64,000 bases of DNA. Source: Lichenostomus cassidix. Taxonomy: Eukaryota > Chordata > Aves > Passeriformes > Meliphagidae. The notes beneath the pieces are model-generated. The model saw only the letters and a program-made list of their open reading frames with translations. It was not told the DNA's origin and made no database searches. The stretch covers positions 53,622,600 through 53,686,599 of the forward strand of contig CM039211.1 of the NCBI GenBank assembly GCA_008360975.2. Direction: 5' to 3'. This document shows, one piece after another, positions 12,491 to 26,395 of this stretch; the first letter of the stretch is position 1; the number at the start of each line of letters is the position of its first letter. The translations under genes and the position numbers were made by a program.

Positions 12491-15400
12491 ATAGTTATAA
12501 AATCACCTGTATGAGCTGAGAGTGGTGAATGAGGCCGAGGCAGAGCTGGAGACTGGCTACTGCCCATCAAACTCTTCCTGTTACTTGTTCTACAGCTGTG
12601 GGCAAAAAGAGAGGAAAGAAGACATTAGCATCAGAAATACAGCATGTACCATGGGCGTTTTGAGATTCTGCTACTGAGTTCCTTGACTTCCCAGTTTCCT
12701 ATTAAAAATCAGAGCTATTGTTGTTTTTGTAGGCACGTCCAGGAAGTCTACAATCATAATGGATAATGGCAAAAACAGAAGTTTCCGAAGAAAATGCACC
12801 ATGGATACTTTTCAGGCTTGCACGTTTGCCGTTCTGTGCAACGACCAGCATTTCCCTGTAGAGTCATTTACAAAATACTCTTCTCTGACTACAGCTTATT
12901 TCTCTGCCATATGCTTTTTATAAAACATAAAAATAAATATAATGTGAAACACAGTCTCAAGTTTACAATCACCATTCAATGACTAAACCTATTTCTGTTG
13001 CAAGAACTGCAGCTTGAAATCACATGCCAGAGAGAGCAAGATTTATCAATCTGAGAATGATATAATAATTATAAATCTAACGATTGAGATAAATTTCACA
13101 TCTGTGCCTTTTGTCAATGGAACAGATGATAACTAAAAAGATGAATGCATTTTTACTCATACAGTTTTCATCCGCAAAGCCACTAATTTTCCATATCACA
13201 AGATAATTACACAAGATAAAGAGTAAATTAACGCATCTATTAAACTTAGGAAAGGAGGTATTTTTCTTCAACACATCATCTAGTTCTTATGTATTTGTTG
13301 GTAGAAGCAGTTTCCTTTTTCCCTCATTCTACTATAAAGAATATTCTCACAAACATAAATCTCCTACACTCCAAACATTCACGCAGAAGGAAAATATTAT
13401 CCTGAACTCAGAGACCTTAGCTGTGTATAAACTGAAGTGCATATGCTAATGTTTAAAGCACTGCAATCAGAATTTTTCTGTAAAGGTTTAGAAAAAATCC
13501 AAACTTTCCAAAATGGGGAAAATTTATACACAAAAACATTTAATTATCAAAGCAGATTCCAAGAGCAGAAGATTCAGATCTTATTTGTAGATGTCTCTAA
13601 AGAGGAGTTTTATAACATTACAATATCTCATTATGTAACACCCAGAAAGCAAGACTAATTAGTCTTTATATAGTTGAATAAAGTGCAAAAGAATGGACAG
13701 AATTTAACAGCATAAATGTTTAAGAAAAACAGATGCAGAAGTAATAATGAAGGCAAGGAAAATAAAGAAAAAAAAGGTAGAGGAGAAGTTGAATATGAAA
13801 TCAGTATAGAAGATATCTTCAATAGGCAAAAAAAGCCAAACACTAAGACCAACCTTTTCTTGAAAAATGCTTTGTGAAGCAGCAAGAGTGCCACTCCCAA
13901 CTCTTTAACAGGCTAATGCAAAGTCCGTTTGCACATTACACAAGGTTTTGCCATACTACTTAATTATTACATTCAATGATCTGACCCATTAATGTATCAT
14001 TATTGTAGACCTATCTAAAAAAAAAAAGAATGTACAAAATTATTGCAAGTTTTACATTTGGAGTACTGGAAAAGTCAAATCTTATTGAAGACATACACTG
14101 CAATTTTTAAACCTCACAAAAAGGAAGAACTTTTTGAAAATGTGAAATTATACACATATGTTTTTAGGAATCTGTCTAGATTAATTTCTACTTTTCCAAT
14201 CATAGAACTTGAGCAAATATTCCATATTCCTTGAGAAAACAAAGTTGTATTGTTTTCCCCTTCTCTAAATTTTGTCCAGCTGAAGAGTCATTGAATTCCT
14301 CTCTTAATCTAAGAATGGTCCAAAATCTTCCTTCTGGCTTCATGCAATGTCACCACATTTATGCTAACTTTTCTCCCTTTATCTGCTACTCATGTCTTGA
14401 ATAACTGTTTCTTCGCAATTCCCAAATCTAAATTGAATCCAGGAGAAACTTCTGGTATTCATTAGATGTTCATTAAAAGACAGACAGATTGCATCTATTC
14501 ATGATGATGTGATGGTATCACTACCAACATCTGTGGTGCAGGCTGGGGTCCAGAGAAACCATTATGTGACTTTAAAGCAGTTTTGCAAGGCTAAAATTTG
14601 GGATTTAAATGACCACCACAACTCCTGTCACAAGGAGGAAATACATTTGAAGCACAAAAACTTTAGATACACTTCACAGATTTTGCCACAAGGGTGATTC
14701 CTTGCCCTTACTTATCACTTGCCCATACTTGTAGAAACTGAGACTTTTATCACTTTTGCCAGAATATCCTATGTAAATAAACAAATGCCTTGTATTCACT
14801 TCCACAATAATATTCAAACCCTACATTACTCAGGTGAATGTGCAACATCTTTCACAAATCATTATCGAAGACATCTAATTAAACTTATCTTTGTACTTTT
14901 TTTGGAGGCAGTGTATTTTTAATACTCAGGAGTATAATGGCATTACCCTCAATATCAAGATCTTACACAACAAGAAAGCCTTTCCCTCCGCTGCAACTTA
15001 AAAATAAAAATTCTTTGCTATTTGCTCAGACGTGGCTGTGGAGAGAATTCACCTTCTATCATATTCAAATGAAATGTTCTATTGAGAAATACAAAACAAA
15101 ACATACGGAGAGTTCCCTCTATTTGCCTTACCAGTAAGGGAAGATGCAACTCACTTCATTAAAGGACAAACCTATCTTAGAAATCTCACTGTAAACTTTG
15201 TTCTGCAGTTGTGCTTAGAAAAGATTCTGAAACAATGTAATCCATCCTGTATAATGTGTGAAACACAATTCCTTCCCCAAAATAATGCTATTATAAAAGA
15301 GTCATTTTGTGCATGAAAAAAATAAACTTCAGGGAACCTTGAAAGATGATCTAAACTGCCAGAACACTGCAAATGGGAAGCAGGGTGGCACAAAGGAAGT

Positions 15401-15900
15401 ATCAAAGCACTACTTACTCAACTGAATTTAGCCTTGAAACAGCAATCGTCCATATACAAAAGAATCTCAGAAGTTAAAACCATTCTGCAGACAAAATAGT
15501 TTTTTCTAGACCTCTGAACACATCAAGTAACTTTCCCCTTCTATTGTCTTCACAAAACTATTCTTCTCCCATTCAAATCTGACAAGATAAACCAACTGAT
15601 AAGAGACAGCCCTGAAATAAAGCCTCTTTGTCTGCAGGGAAGTTATAGCCATGCAGGAACACTCTACAGGGATTGTAACTTAGGGAAACATAAACCTTGG
15701 TAAACCACAGAGCACTAACCCTCAAAATGCAATTCTCTAAGGTTTGAATTTCATGTTGTGATCAGGTTGCATGCCAGGAAGAGACTAGCAAGCCAGGCAG
15801 CAGGTAAGATGCAATGCTTAGAACACACCAAAAAAAAAAAAAAGAAAACCTTTTTACAAGAAAAAGAGCAGGGGAGAACAAAGGGAAAACAAATCAGTCA
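12491..15900. other. Intronic sequence, nothing recognised
   Basis: AT-rich. Only short chance frames are present, and a 14-base A run lies at 15830-15843. Confidence 0.5.
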
Positions 15901-16400
15901 CATTAAACAATAACTAAACTTTGGGGTGCACACAAAACTTGAACAGAACAAAGTTTCCCTTTGCCTTCACTGCCCCACAAAGATCCTTCCTACTTTATTC
16001 CTCCTGGTGACTACCCGTGTGGAAGTCGTTGACCTTATACTGTACAGCAGTGCCGTGGACAAATCGCACAGCTCCTTATGTTGGAATCCAATTCATTATT
16101 TCCTACTTGTTTCCCAAATCCACACCCCCAGACAGGTTCTGTCTTATCTCCTGCTCTCTGTCACTGACACTCCTGCCCACTCACTCTTCTCCTCCCTATC
16201 CAGAGTTCTCACGATGTCTCACTGTGGGGGAATTCCTCCTTCACCCCAGCTCCAGTATCATTCTGAGTGCACTGACTCCAAGTCACTTCTCCAGCTGCTA
16301 CAGACAATCAATGTTTCTGATGAGAAGCACTCATGATAAAATGAACAGAAGACACTACATAGAAAGTGCTTTTGCTGAACTTCTTTTGTAACAAAGCCAG
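15901..16400 (+). other. Pyrimidine-rich segment with overlapping open frames
   Basis: The plus strand is rich in C and T (for example CTCCTGCTCTCTGTCACTGACACTCCTGCCC) and contains two overlapping open frames of 136 and 124 codons (15926-16336 and 16017-16391). Neither translation shows a motif, domain or transmembrane pattern I recognise, and two open frames at once suggests composition rather than coding. A retrocopied or old transposon origin is possible. Confidence 0.3.
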
Positions 16401-18200
16401 GGTGAAGAGCAGCTGCTGAAAGATGCAATCCAGTTGCATAAAGCTTGATTACTTAGCTCCTTAAATAGCCACAATTCTTCCCATATCAGGCAAAAGCCAT
16501 TTGGGTAAAAATAAGGGGAACTGTGAGACTGAAATCAGCAAAGCACAAGACTTGAGTACTAGTGCAGCCATTAAAATAGAGCACAGTCTCTTGGAAAACA
16601 CTAAATAGAATAAAAAGCTGAAGCAGAAATGCAGTGCTTCTAGGACAGACAATACTTCATCCAGAGCTGAGATGCTGGTTTCCTGGTACAGTAATCAAGA
16701 AATGGCAACAGTTGCAGAAGATATGCACTGAAATGGAAATTTCTTCCTTTGAATGAAGGCTAATAGATGAGCAAATCACTGGCAGTGAAGGTTAATCACT
16801 TTTATTTATTCCAAAAAGTAGGGAAAGCAGTCTATTTTGTCAGAGATTACCACTTGCCATGCTTTTCATTGGAAATATGGCATCAGCCTTAGTAATTTAT
16901 AATTGTTCCATTTCACCATCCTCAATTATTAGTATTTACACTTGTAATGAAGATGGATTTGGACTGCAAGCTATTATGACAGTTCACCACCTCTCACAGG
17001 CTATGCTGAACACAGCACTACTCCACAACACACCATCTTAATTCTGGTATCAGTGTAATATACAGCAGTTTAGCTGAAGGCAAAGATTAAAAAGGGATTT
17101 CTCCCATTCTAAAAAGAGGCTGCAAACAAATGGTTTTACTTGCTAATACAAGTGCAAAGAAATTAAGTTATTGCCATATCCAGAATGCAAAGCCTAACCA
17201 TGTACACACAAGAGACATGAATAATGCAAGACCAGCCCTCCCATTAAGGCTCTAGGGATAGAAAAGGTGGTTATAATTTCTCTGGTAATAAAATTGCATA
17301 GTTGAAAACTACCCCAGCAGGAACATGCTGTCCCTAGCAAGACTTGAGATCATTGTGACTTTGTTTATACAGGAAACTTAAATTTAAGTTCTATTTCAGT
17401 TATGTTTAACTTGTTATGAAGGTAGCTAAGCTATGACTTCATAGTTATTATCTTCAGCAACACCAACACTGAAGAGTCACTGAACAGTGCACACAGCAAT
17501 TAAAAAACCCCAGAACATTTAAAGTGAGGAATTTAGCTTGATTTGTTTGGGCTTTTTTGTCTGGTTGGTTGGGTTTATTTTGTTTTTACAGAAGAAGCAT
17601 TCTGCATTAAAAAGCAGTTCAATGAGTATTTCCAAGTGCTCCAGAATCCAGACAAGTTCTGTAGGATATTAACTGGAACAAATGCAAAAACCAGCTGCCT
17701 GAAAAGATGACGCACACTGATACTGCAGCAGCTTCCTTGTCAAAAGAAGCCTTTAAGCTTGCATTTGCTGAAGCATCTCCAGACCCATAAAGTCAAAGTA
17801 ACACACAGCCTGCACTCAAAGCCAGTTCACACCTACATTGCTTTATACAAGGAAACAAATTGACAGAGAATGTTCCTCACTGAATACTGCGGAATTACAG
17901 GTACACCGGGAGAATCAACTGACTCCATCCAGCACTAATCATTGCTACTCTGTTCTAACTCACAGCTACGAAAGACCAAAGAGTAAGGAAGCTAAGGTTT
18001 ACAATTTTGAGTGTTATTTCCTAGTTTTTTAAAAGCAGTTATATTTTCAGGGTGCAACAATAATTGGGAGAAGTGTGCAAACCATCTGAAGTAAAGTAGA
18101 GCATCAGTAACACCCAGAATTTTCATTCTATTTTTTTAAAGGCTGTCAGTATTTCACATTTATTTTATTTTATTAATTTATTGTCATCTAGCAGTACTTT
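16401..18200. other. Intronic sequence with a G/T-rich tract
   Basis: No gene seen. A T/G-rich tract at 17541-17587 (GTTTGGGC, TGGTTGGTTGGG) is the complement-strand version of the A/C-rich tracts found elsewhere in the window. Confidence 0.5.
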
Positions 18201-18243
18201 CTGATTTATTTTATCTAGACTATATGTCTGCATATACACTCTC

Positions 18244-18360
18244 CAAATCTGGTATGTGTACAGAGATGTGTATATAAGCATATATACACATATATACATA
18301 TTCATATTTACTTGTATAAAATATATGCATATATTTATATAAATATATATATATCTAAAA
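18244..18360. repeat. (TA/CATA)n-type microsatellite region
   Basis: Alternating TATATACACATATATACATATTC... passing into TATATAAATATATATATATC. An impure dinucleotide-type simple repeat. Confidence 0.85.
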
Positions 18361-20100
18361 TACTACATTTACAATATTGCACATACAGCCAAGTATTCTA
18401 CTTACTATATATCCCCTCTCTGTGAGGAATTATTCTACATCAGTCTGTAATGAGGTGGGAAAAACAGGCTATTGGATTTAAATTTTAAGTATTATAATGT
18501 AGGGATTCAGATTTTCCTCTCTTGTATGTAAGGTTTGGTCAACTTAAGCAAGACAACCTTTAGTCTGAAGAAACAAGAGTGCTGCCAAAACACAATGAAC
18601 AACGACAGACCAAGATGAGGTAGGCAGCAGCTGGCAGCCCTAGTGTGGTGGTTTGTCTGGAATCTTTGCAACACTACATTGAGTGCTTCATTTTGGGCTG
18701 CTGGCCAGGTAAACATGGGCAGTAAGCTACAGCACCCACCTCTCTAGGTACTCGAAAATGTGTGCCCAACACCCTTCTCCCTACCATTAATACCAATTAC
18801 TAGAACGCCATCATGCCATCAGAACTTCACCTTTCCTCAACCACACAAAAGAGGAGACCTTGTCTTTTTCTTCATATTTCCAAAAAAAACAAAAAAAAAC
18901 CAAACAAAAAAATGGAACAGAAAAAAATCTACAGGGAAAATAAAACATAAAATGCAATCAATTGGATGTATGGTCACCCTTTCCACGGACTGTCTAAAGG
19001 ATTCAAATGCACTCAAGACAGCATCACTGCAAAAACAGACAATAGGAATCTGCCAAATTTTTAACGGTCAGACCTGAGCAAGACTGTCACAAAGACCTTA
19101 CACTGTAGAGGGCTTCTCAATCTCCTTTAGCCCAGAGTATTACAATACAGCTAAACAGATCCTTCATTATGCCTTCTCAAAAGAACTTGCTAGTTAGACG
19201 TGTTCAGTGTATTCAGCTTCACTGACTGCTCTCACTGACTTTTTACTCTAACCAATTTTGATCCATAATTTTTCTTCTTGTCACACAGGAGAATAATCAG
19301 TGGTTAAAAGAAATCAGAATTTCTTCAACAGAACTAAAATGGTATAATTGTATCTGTCCTGACCCTTCTGAAACCCACTGACTCACTTTTAAGTTACATA
19401 ATTAAATATTTATCTCTAAAATAACAAAATGGAGTACTAAGCTAACTACTAACTTCACAGTCGTACAATATTCATAAAATAGCCGCACACACGTTAGTCT
19501 GTAATACAACCAAAGTGAGTAGGAAGAGGAGGGCAGACAAAGAGAATGCTCAGGATCACAAACCACCCAGCCACTGAGCAATTCTGCTTTATTGTACACA
19601 AAATGCCATTTTTGCATCTTTACATCATAAAGTCCATTGAGAATATGATGATGGAATCATTTAAATCCCACTGCTTCTTGAATTTTTATTTTGTACTCTG
19701 AAAAGGGAAATAAACCAAGTTATTAGATGAACAGCATGTTTGCTATCATACTGAGAAATTTAACTAAATTCCTTGATACATACATGTTATTCATTCAAAA
19801 TAGTAAGATAATTAGGAAGCTAGCAGCAGATGTAGAGGAAAAACATGCAGGGCTGGCCTAAAAAAATCCTAACTGGAAAAGACCAAAGTTAGTAGTCATT
19901 GTGATGGGTTTATAATATTTAACAAGTGCTGTCTCAAAAGCAGAAGTGTTATACATCACACCTATCAAAAATCACAGCATCACTAGTCTGAAAGTGTTAA
20001 CCAAATGAAGTAGTGCCTTGACTTGGATAGCAGATAACCCTGAAGAAACTATTTGCATTAGACAGGAAATACCCTATTTACCCGTGGACATGCCTATCCA
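18361..20100. other. Intronic sequence, nothing recognised
   Basis: AT-rich, with a short A/C-rich tract at about 18880-18912. No gene supportable. Confidence 0.5.
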
Positions 20101-20660
20101 GGCTGCAGACACGAGGTTCAAAAAAGAGGCCTTCTTGTGTTTTTTGGCCATCCCCCGCAGTTTACATTAACCCCTATCACTGCAGATTCTGACTGCAGAC
20201 TACAACCTCCTGGTGCATCTCCTGTGCTAGGAGAATGCAGCCAGACATTTCCTACCAAGTTGCAGAGGCCAGGCTGGGGGCAGGATGTTTCTCACTCTGA
20301 CCCGTTGCTGGTTGTTAACAGCTTGGGAGAAACTGGGGGAGCAGATGGAGGTGAGTCAGGATGCTAGATGCCATTTCCTCTGGAGCCTCCACCTCAGACT
20401 GGCGTGCTGTTTGCCAGGCTGTAGCACAGACATTGTCACAGGCAACGCTTGCCACTGCCTCTGTCCCTGATTTGGGAGCTAGGCTGGAGCTCTGTCACTG
20501 CTGCTCACAACATAAGCAGTAAGACTCAAGACACAAGAAGGTCGCTGGGGGACCTCCTCCTCACCTTCCCATTCCCCCTGATGGGGAACAATAGCCTTTT
20601 CCACATTTACACTGAACAGAGCAATCAATAAACAGACAACTTTTACCCAGTCAGCCTCTT
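20101..20660 (+). other. GC-elevated segment ending in a poly(A)-signal-like end
   Basis: The segment is visibly richer in G and C than the surrounding intron. It has a consensus-like donor (GGAG|GTGAGTCAGG) at 20350/20351, and an AATAAA at 20627-20632 about 29 bp before an A-rich tail that starts at 20661. That is the look of either an unannotated plus-strand transcript end or a retroposed RNA. Translations are short (60-76 codons) and unrecognised. The A-rich tail may be just the simple repeat that follows. Confidence 0.3.
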
Positions 20661-20760
20661 CAAAAAAAACCAAAACAAAAAAACAAACAAACAAACAAAA
20701 CACCAAAAAACCAAAAAAACCCCAAACCAAACAAAAAAAAACAAACCCACACAAAACCAA
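20661..20760 (+). repeat. A/C-rich (CAAA/CAAAA)n low-complexity tract
   Basis: One hundred bases almost entirely of A and C: CAAAAAAAACCAAAAC, then (ACAA)n, then CCAAAAAAACCCC and so on. The minus-strand translation through it gives a spurious F/V/L-rich peptide. Confidence 0.9.
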
Positions 20761-23700
20761 TAAACATATGGGTTCTGTTCCAGCCATATTTCCTTTGAAC
20801 AACATCCATTTAGACTCAAGGATTAACCACAGCCAATTCCTGAGGACATTTCTGTACTGCAAGGGAGCCAAGCATATATCCTGAGTTTTCTGCAACTCCA
20901 GTTGAAACTGAGGCCAGCAGAGTTCGGAATTTAGATAAAACATGGGAGTGGCTCCAAACTACAGACGAAGACCTGTTTGTCCAGTTACCTACCACAGTGA
21001 AACCCTGTTCACCTTCTCTCCAGCTTTCTCATTCTGTTTTCCCCTTAGACCTACCTCCTCTTGGGCTTTGGTTCTTCCTTGCTCAGAGCACCACTGTTCC
21101 TAACTTACCATGTATCTAGGAATCAGCAGGCCAGGATGATAAGCCCTACAGGCCTCTTCACAGCAGTGAGCACATACCCCAAATAGAATGGAAGGGAGCT
21201 TTACGGAGTGCTTCTCTTGGCTAAAAGAGTCTGCATGGTGCCAATACCCGCAAAGTCTCAGTGGGTTAAAGTATGCCATGTTTTGAAATTATGTAGTTAC
21301 ATGCAGCAGCCTAAAAAGCCAACTTCCTTGGTAGATACCTAAGAGACACCTCAAAAACGACCAATACATGGAAGAAAATAAGAAACTATTTCGTTGGCCC
21401 TGCTTCTTGCTTTGGAAGTTGTGCTTCATCTTCTTTTCAGCCTCTTTTACTTGCCTCTACCCATTAATAAAATTATGGTGCCAAGGCTACTTTCACATAA
21501 AAGGAATCAGAAATGTATTAAAACAGAATTCTACACAGCACCCTCTATCACATGAAACACTGTCTGCTTTGCACTATACTCTAGAGACTCGCCCCAGGAG
21601 AAAAGCCATTAAGAGACAAGGTCCAATAAATATTTTTCCTCCATTATTTTAAAATATTTTTAGGACAGTTTTAAGCTTTTTTTTTTCTTTTGTTTTTCAC
21701 ACCCCTCCCCCACTTCTTTTTTCCCCTAATAATCTTGAAGTAGAAGAATTCAATTAATCACATCCTAAAATTCAAGGGCAGGAGACAGGGAGCTGCTTGA
21801 AGGAGATCCATTTTACATGGTTTTACATTCCAATTCAGTAGTGCTCTTCTGGTTTAATCCCTAAAATAATGTATATTTACACCTGACTCTTTTCTCCTAT
21901 AATTAAGTAGAAACAAGTAATTTTTACTCAAAAAAGTAGTAAGTCCAGACAGGACGGGACTGCTTCTTTCCATCTTTGATAAATCTGGTAGCTCTCATTC
22001 TCTCAAAACTAGGAAGCTGCACACCATGGATTAAATGTGTTGTCTTCAAACCTTTAGCACATACTACCAAAGGAATGAACAGGTAAGACAGTGTCAGAGC
22101 AAAACATCTGTTCGTAGGAAAACAATACAGCAGATCAAACACAGTAGGAAAAGAGTCTGAATTCTTCTATTCCTGCTTGCACAGGATTCCCACTTGGGCA
22201 GGGAGAAAAACAAAGGAGGCAAAAACATTTAAGGAGGATAGTCTTCAGAAGACATATGCTCCTACTAAGAACATAAAGTTAGTATTTAACTTCTTGAGAA
22301 CAGAAGTGAGGATACACATCTACAGATTTGAAAGCACTGCAGTAATGAAGCACAGTTGCTTACTGAGCATTTCACATGTGAAAGAAAAAAGCTTCATCCC
22401 TTCTGCAGCACTTTGGCACTAACTGCTGTGGCTTATCTTGTTTCTTCATATAAATACGACAGCTCCCAAAAATTTGCAATGAATGCCTAATTTTAAACAA
22501 TGAGATGTAAATTTGCATCTTTTCTTTATGGGAATCAATGCAAACAGGTCCTATTCCTTTTCCTTCTGAAGTTTTAAATAATGCAAGAGGCAATATTATA
22601 TAACTAAAGTGTCACACTTTCCATACAAGAAACAAACACTTTGCAATTAATATTCTGTCCTGCCTTTTGTTTGGACATAAGGAGTTGGTAATGCTTAAGC
22701 AGTTAATACACTGGACTTGAGGGGGAAAAAAAAAAAAAAAACTTAAAAAAAATTAAAATCATTACTTAGAACAAAATGTGGGTGTTTGAAAACTATGCCC
22801 TTTACTGGTTAGGAGACTGAAGAGGAACAATTAAGTGGAAAGCATTCAACCTCAAAACTACGTCTGTTCCCACAAGACCTCTGGCAGCACCATCAGTGTC
22901 CCACATTTGAGCGTGCACACATTGACTGCGGCTCAGAAATTCAGTTTGCAAACAAAAGACCCTCCTCTCCTTACTGAGACCCACATTCTCCTTCCCTCCC
23001 ACTGACAGCTGACCAAAAGTTTTTTAATTAAATCATAATTAAGCACTAGAAGCATTATTTTCCCAGGGGAAGGTGAAAAAAAATCCATTCACTGTGCCCA
23101 TTCAGCTGTTGGTGTCTGTTGAGACTGCAGCAGAGGGCATCAGTTAACGCCAGCTATGGCGGCTTTCATGAAGGGGGTGTTTGTTCTGTAGGAACCAGAC
23201 GTCTGCAAAGTTATGCTCAAATGTAAGCGACCAAACACTCCACAGCAATAATGTTTGGAGACACCGCTACACATATACCTGCAGCCAGCAAGGTGGCACT
23301 TCCCCACTAGCCATATGGAGCTGCAACAAATTAGGATCTGTTTGCACTGGAGTTCCCAAATGCAGTTACATCACTTCAGTGGCAAAACAACAAAAAACGG
23401 TTATAAAAAACAGGTACATCTGATCTAGCTTTTTTCCAAATTAAAATGGGTCTTATGTAATAGACATCACTACCAAGCATTATTTTTTTTATTTTAAAAG
23501 CTTCATGAGAAATTTAAAAGAAACAAAAAGAAGTATGTGCTGGCACATAGCTGACACTATTTACAAACACACATCAATTATTTCTTCTCTCTGCAAATTT
23601 TTATTAGATATAGAGTATCCACACTTAAATAAGTTAGCTGTGTATCTAAACTGGTATAGTCACATGAGCATATCTCCCCTCTAAAGATGAAGTTACATCA

Positions 23701-26395
23701 CAGGACAAAAGTCTTCTTCTGGTTCAGAATTTCCCCAGAAGGAAATGAAAATGAACCATGAGAGTAAAACTGCCTTCTCCAACTGTAATTGTGTACTAAG
23801 AAAGCTGTGTCAGCAAAATTAGTTTAATACTAGCTCTGGCTCAAATTATCATCATTGTATAAAACCCAGCATGCAGACTAGGAGGGAGCAAACTTCAGCT
23901 CCACATGTCAATACACCTACTGAGGAGGGCAATCTAGTACACATGCAGATCATCACTGCAAAGTCACAGTGAGGTAATTGCAAATGTCTGAATAATCTCT
24001 AGTGAAGCAATTCAAACATCTTCAGGCATAGTCATGAGTGGGGATGACAACACAAGGCCTCTGACATACACTTACTTTTTTTTTTTTTTTTATGGTAACA
24101 CTTAATCATCAACCACCACACATACCAGGAAAGATCAGATGATTTATGTGTTTCAGCTTGCTGCCACAGACCTGCACTATATATACATGCACATTTTTAG
24201 TATTAAAAATAGTGTGGCAGAGTATAGAGAAAAGGTTTCAGTGACGTATGCTTCACGTTTCAAGTGACTGGATTATTCAGTGAGGTAAGAAACAAATTAT
24301 CTAGTCCATTGCAAATAAAGTACTGATAAAGCATTCATGTTATGTCATCAAACATCCCTCCCTTCTGACATGCTGTGCCCCTTTAGTGATCCAAGTCTGA
24401 ATCACGAACACTGTGCAACTTTAGAATCCCTTTATCCTATCTGTTTCCTGCAGATCAAAACACCACAGTGCTGGGCTGCAATCTCATACAGGCCTTGAGA
24501 AGAGATGATGCATTATCCAGGGAAAGGGGAATCTGTCTCTGCAATGGTATATTTCAAGCTCCTTCCCACAGCTGGGGGCCCAGCACAACTAGAACACAAT
24601 ACGATTTTGAATTTATCCACATGGTTATGCCTAATGAAAATCCGGTGAGTGAAACTGGAAAACTAGTAGTATCATCCTAGCAAAAAACCCCAGTACACGT
24701 TCAGCACAACATACCTCCATTAATAAATCTGGCCCCCAAAATCCATTCATAGTATGTCTTTCCCAAGATTTCTTTATCTGAGAAAAGTCCTAGAATTTCC
24801 AGAATCAAGGAAGACTGATTTCTCATTAACAGCTCTTCTGGCCACTTCAGCAGTCAATAACACCTTAACTTCTCATAAAATCCAAGAACACAGAAATAAG
24901 ACAAAAAAAAAAAAAAAAAAAAGCAAAATATGCAAAATTAACTTGTATACTTAGTACACTTTCTACCCTAGACTTAAATCTATTAATCTGTACATATCCT
25001 ACAAGAACACAAAGAAAAGGCTATGTCCATCTTAAACGCAGTACAGAGTATACAACCAATTCATGACAACAACTTTTGCATGTACTTTGCCCGGTAAAAA
25101 CACCCATAAAGGTCTATTTTACCACCAAGGTAATGTACTAATGTAGTAATTGCTCACAAATAGAAGTAGGTCACGGAAGATTCATGAAAGCAAATGCCAG
25201 TGACTCAGTGTAGAAGGAAGAAGAAAAGAAAGAAAATGAAGCAAGGATATGATTTATAGTGTGTAAATAGGTATGAGCTAATAGTGTGAAGAGGAATAAT
25301 TTCACAATGAAGATCTGTTTAATTCACCCTGATGTGTCAAGAATGAAGTATCACATAAAATGACTAGTAAAGCAACATCCACTAAAGAGACAAAAAAGCA
25401 AGCTGTGGTAATTATAGTAAACATTCTAATTTTGAACACATCAGTTAACTTACTGCCCATGAGACACAACAGCAGCCACAGCTCAGCACCAGATCTAGCA
25501 GTGATACTGGCAGTAACGAGAACCACCTGAGATGCTACAGGAAATACTGCTTGTCAAACCACACAACACAAGACAGTTAACACCCATTTTTAAACTTCAC
25601 TGATTAAACAGTATCTGCTCCAATACGAGCAGAACTGCAGATAATCTAAAGGAGAGGAAATCAAAGTGAGTGCATTGCTGTCAAGTGCTAAATTGTATTA
25701 ATGTAGTACGTGCAGTCTTCGAGTTCTATCTTCTGGATTCACACAATGGCTTAAATACTTCAAGTTTTCAGTGCTTGAGTGTAGGGGTTTGTTGTTGTTT
25801 GGTTTGGGGTTTTTTGCTTTGTGGTTTGATAGTTTTTCTTGGAAGTTCATGTTTCAAGCCCTCTTTTGGCAATGGAAAGAGATTTAAGATGCAAGTATCT
25901 AAAATCAGACAAAATTAACTTCTACCCCTAAACACTAGAAAATGAAGTGCTAAACTTTTTACAGCAGTAACGAATTCCAAACAAAAAGGAACACTGGCTT
26001 GGATGCATATGGAATTCAACATTGCAAATACAGTCTTTCTTTTTAACACATCAATCTTTTCAAGAATTTTAGTATTACAGAATTAAAAATATCTCAAGAT
26101 TTCATAATCCTACAAGAACATGCCTGTGTTGGCTTTTAAACTTCTACTAAAATTCCACATTGAAGCAGCAATGTTTGGGATAGCAGAAACATAACTGTGG
26201 AAGAAGTAAGTTGGAAAAGGAATTTGTCTCAAAGTTGTTGATGAGGCCAGCTGAAATCCTCCTACAAAAGGCAATTTTACATTAAACCTGGTGTTTTTTA
26301 CATTATGAAGACTTTGCATTAAGTCTTCATAAGCAGTTCATTACACAAAAGCTGTTAACTTGAACAAGAACCATGAAATTTACATTAAAAACTTG
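20761..26395. other. Intronic sequence with poly(A)/poly(T) runs
   Basis: No gene or recognised repeat family. Homopolymer runs: A at 22726-22741, T at 24076-24091, A at 24903-24922. A G/T-rich tract lies at 25785-25838. Confidence 0.5.
24903..24922 (+). repeat. Poly(A) run of 20 bases
   Basis: Uninterrupted A20, the longest homopolymer I found. No recognisable retroelement body precedes it. Confidence 0.9.

Noticed and set aside
20479..20943. 154-codon minus-strand frame with a hydrophobic F/V/L-rich middle that looks like a membrane protein
   Set aside because: The hydrophobic part is the complement of the A/C-rich low-complexity tract at 20661-20760.
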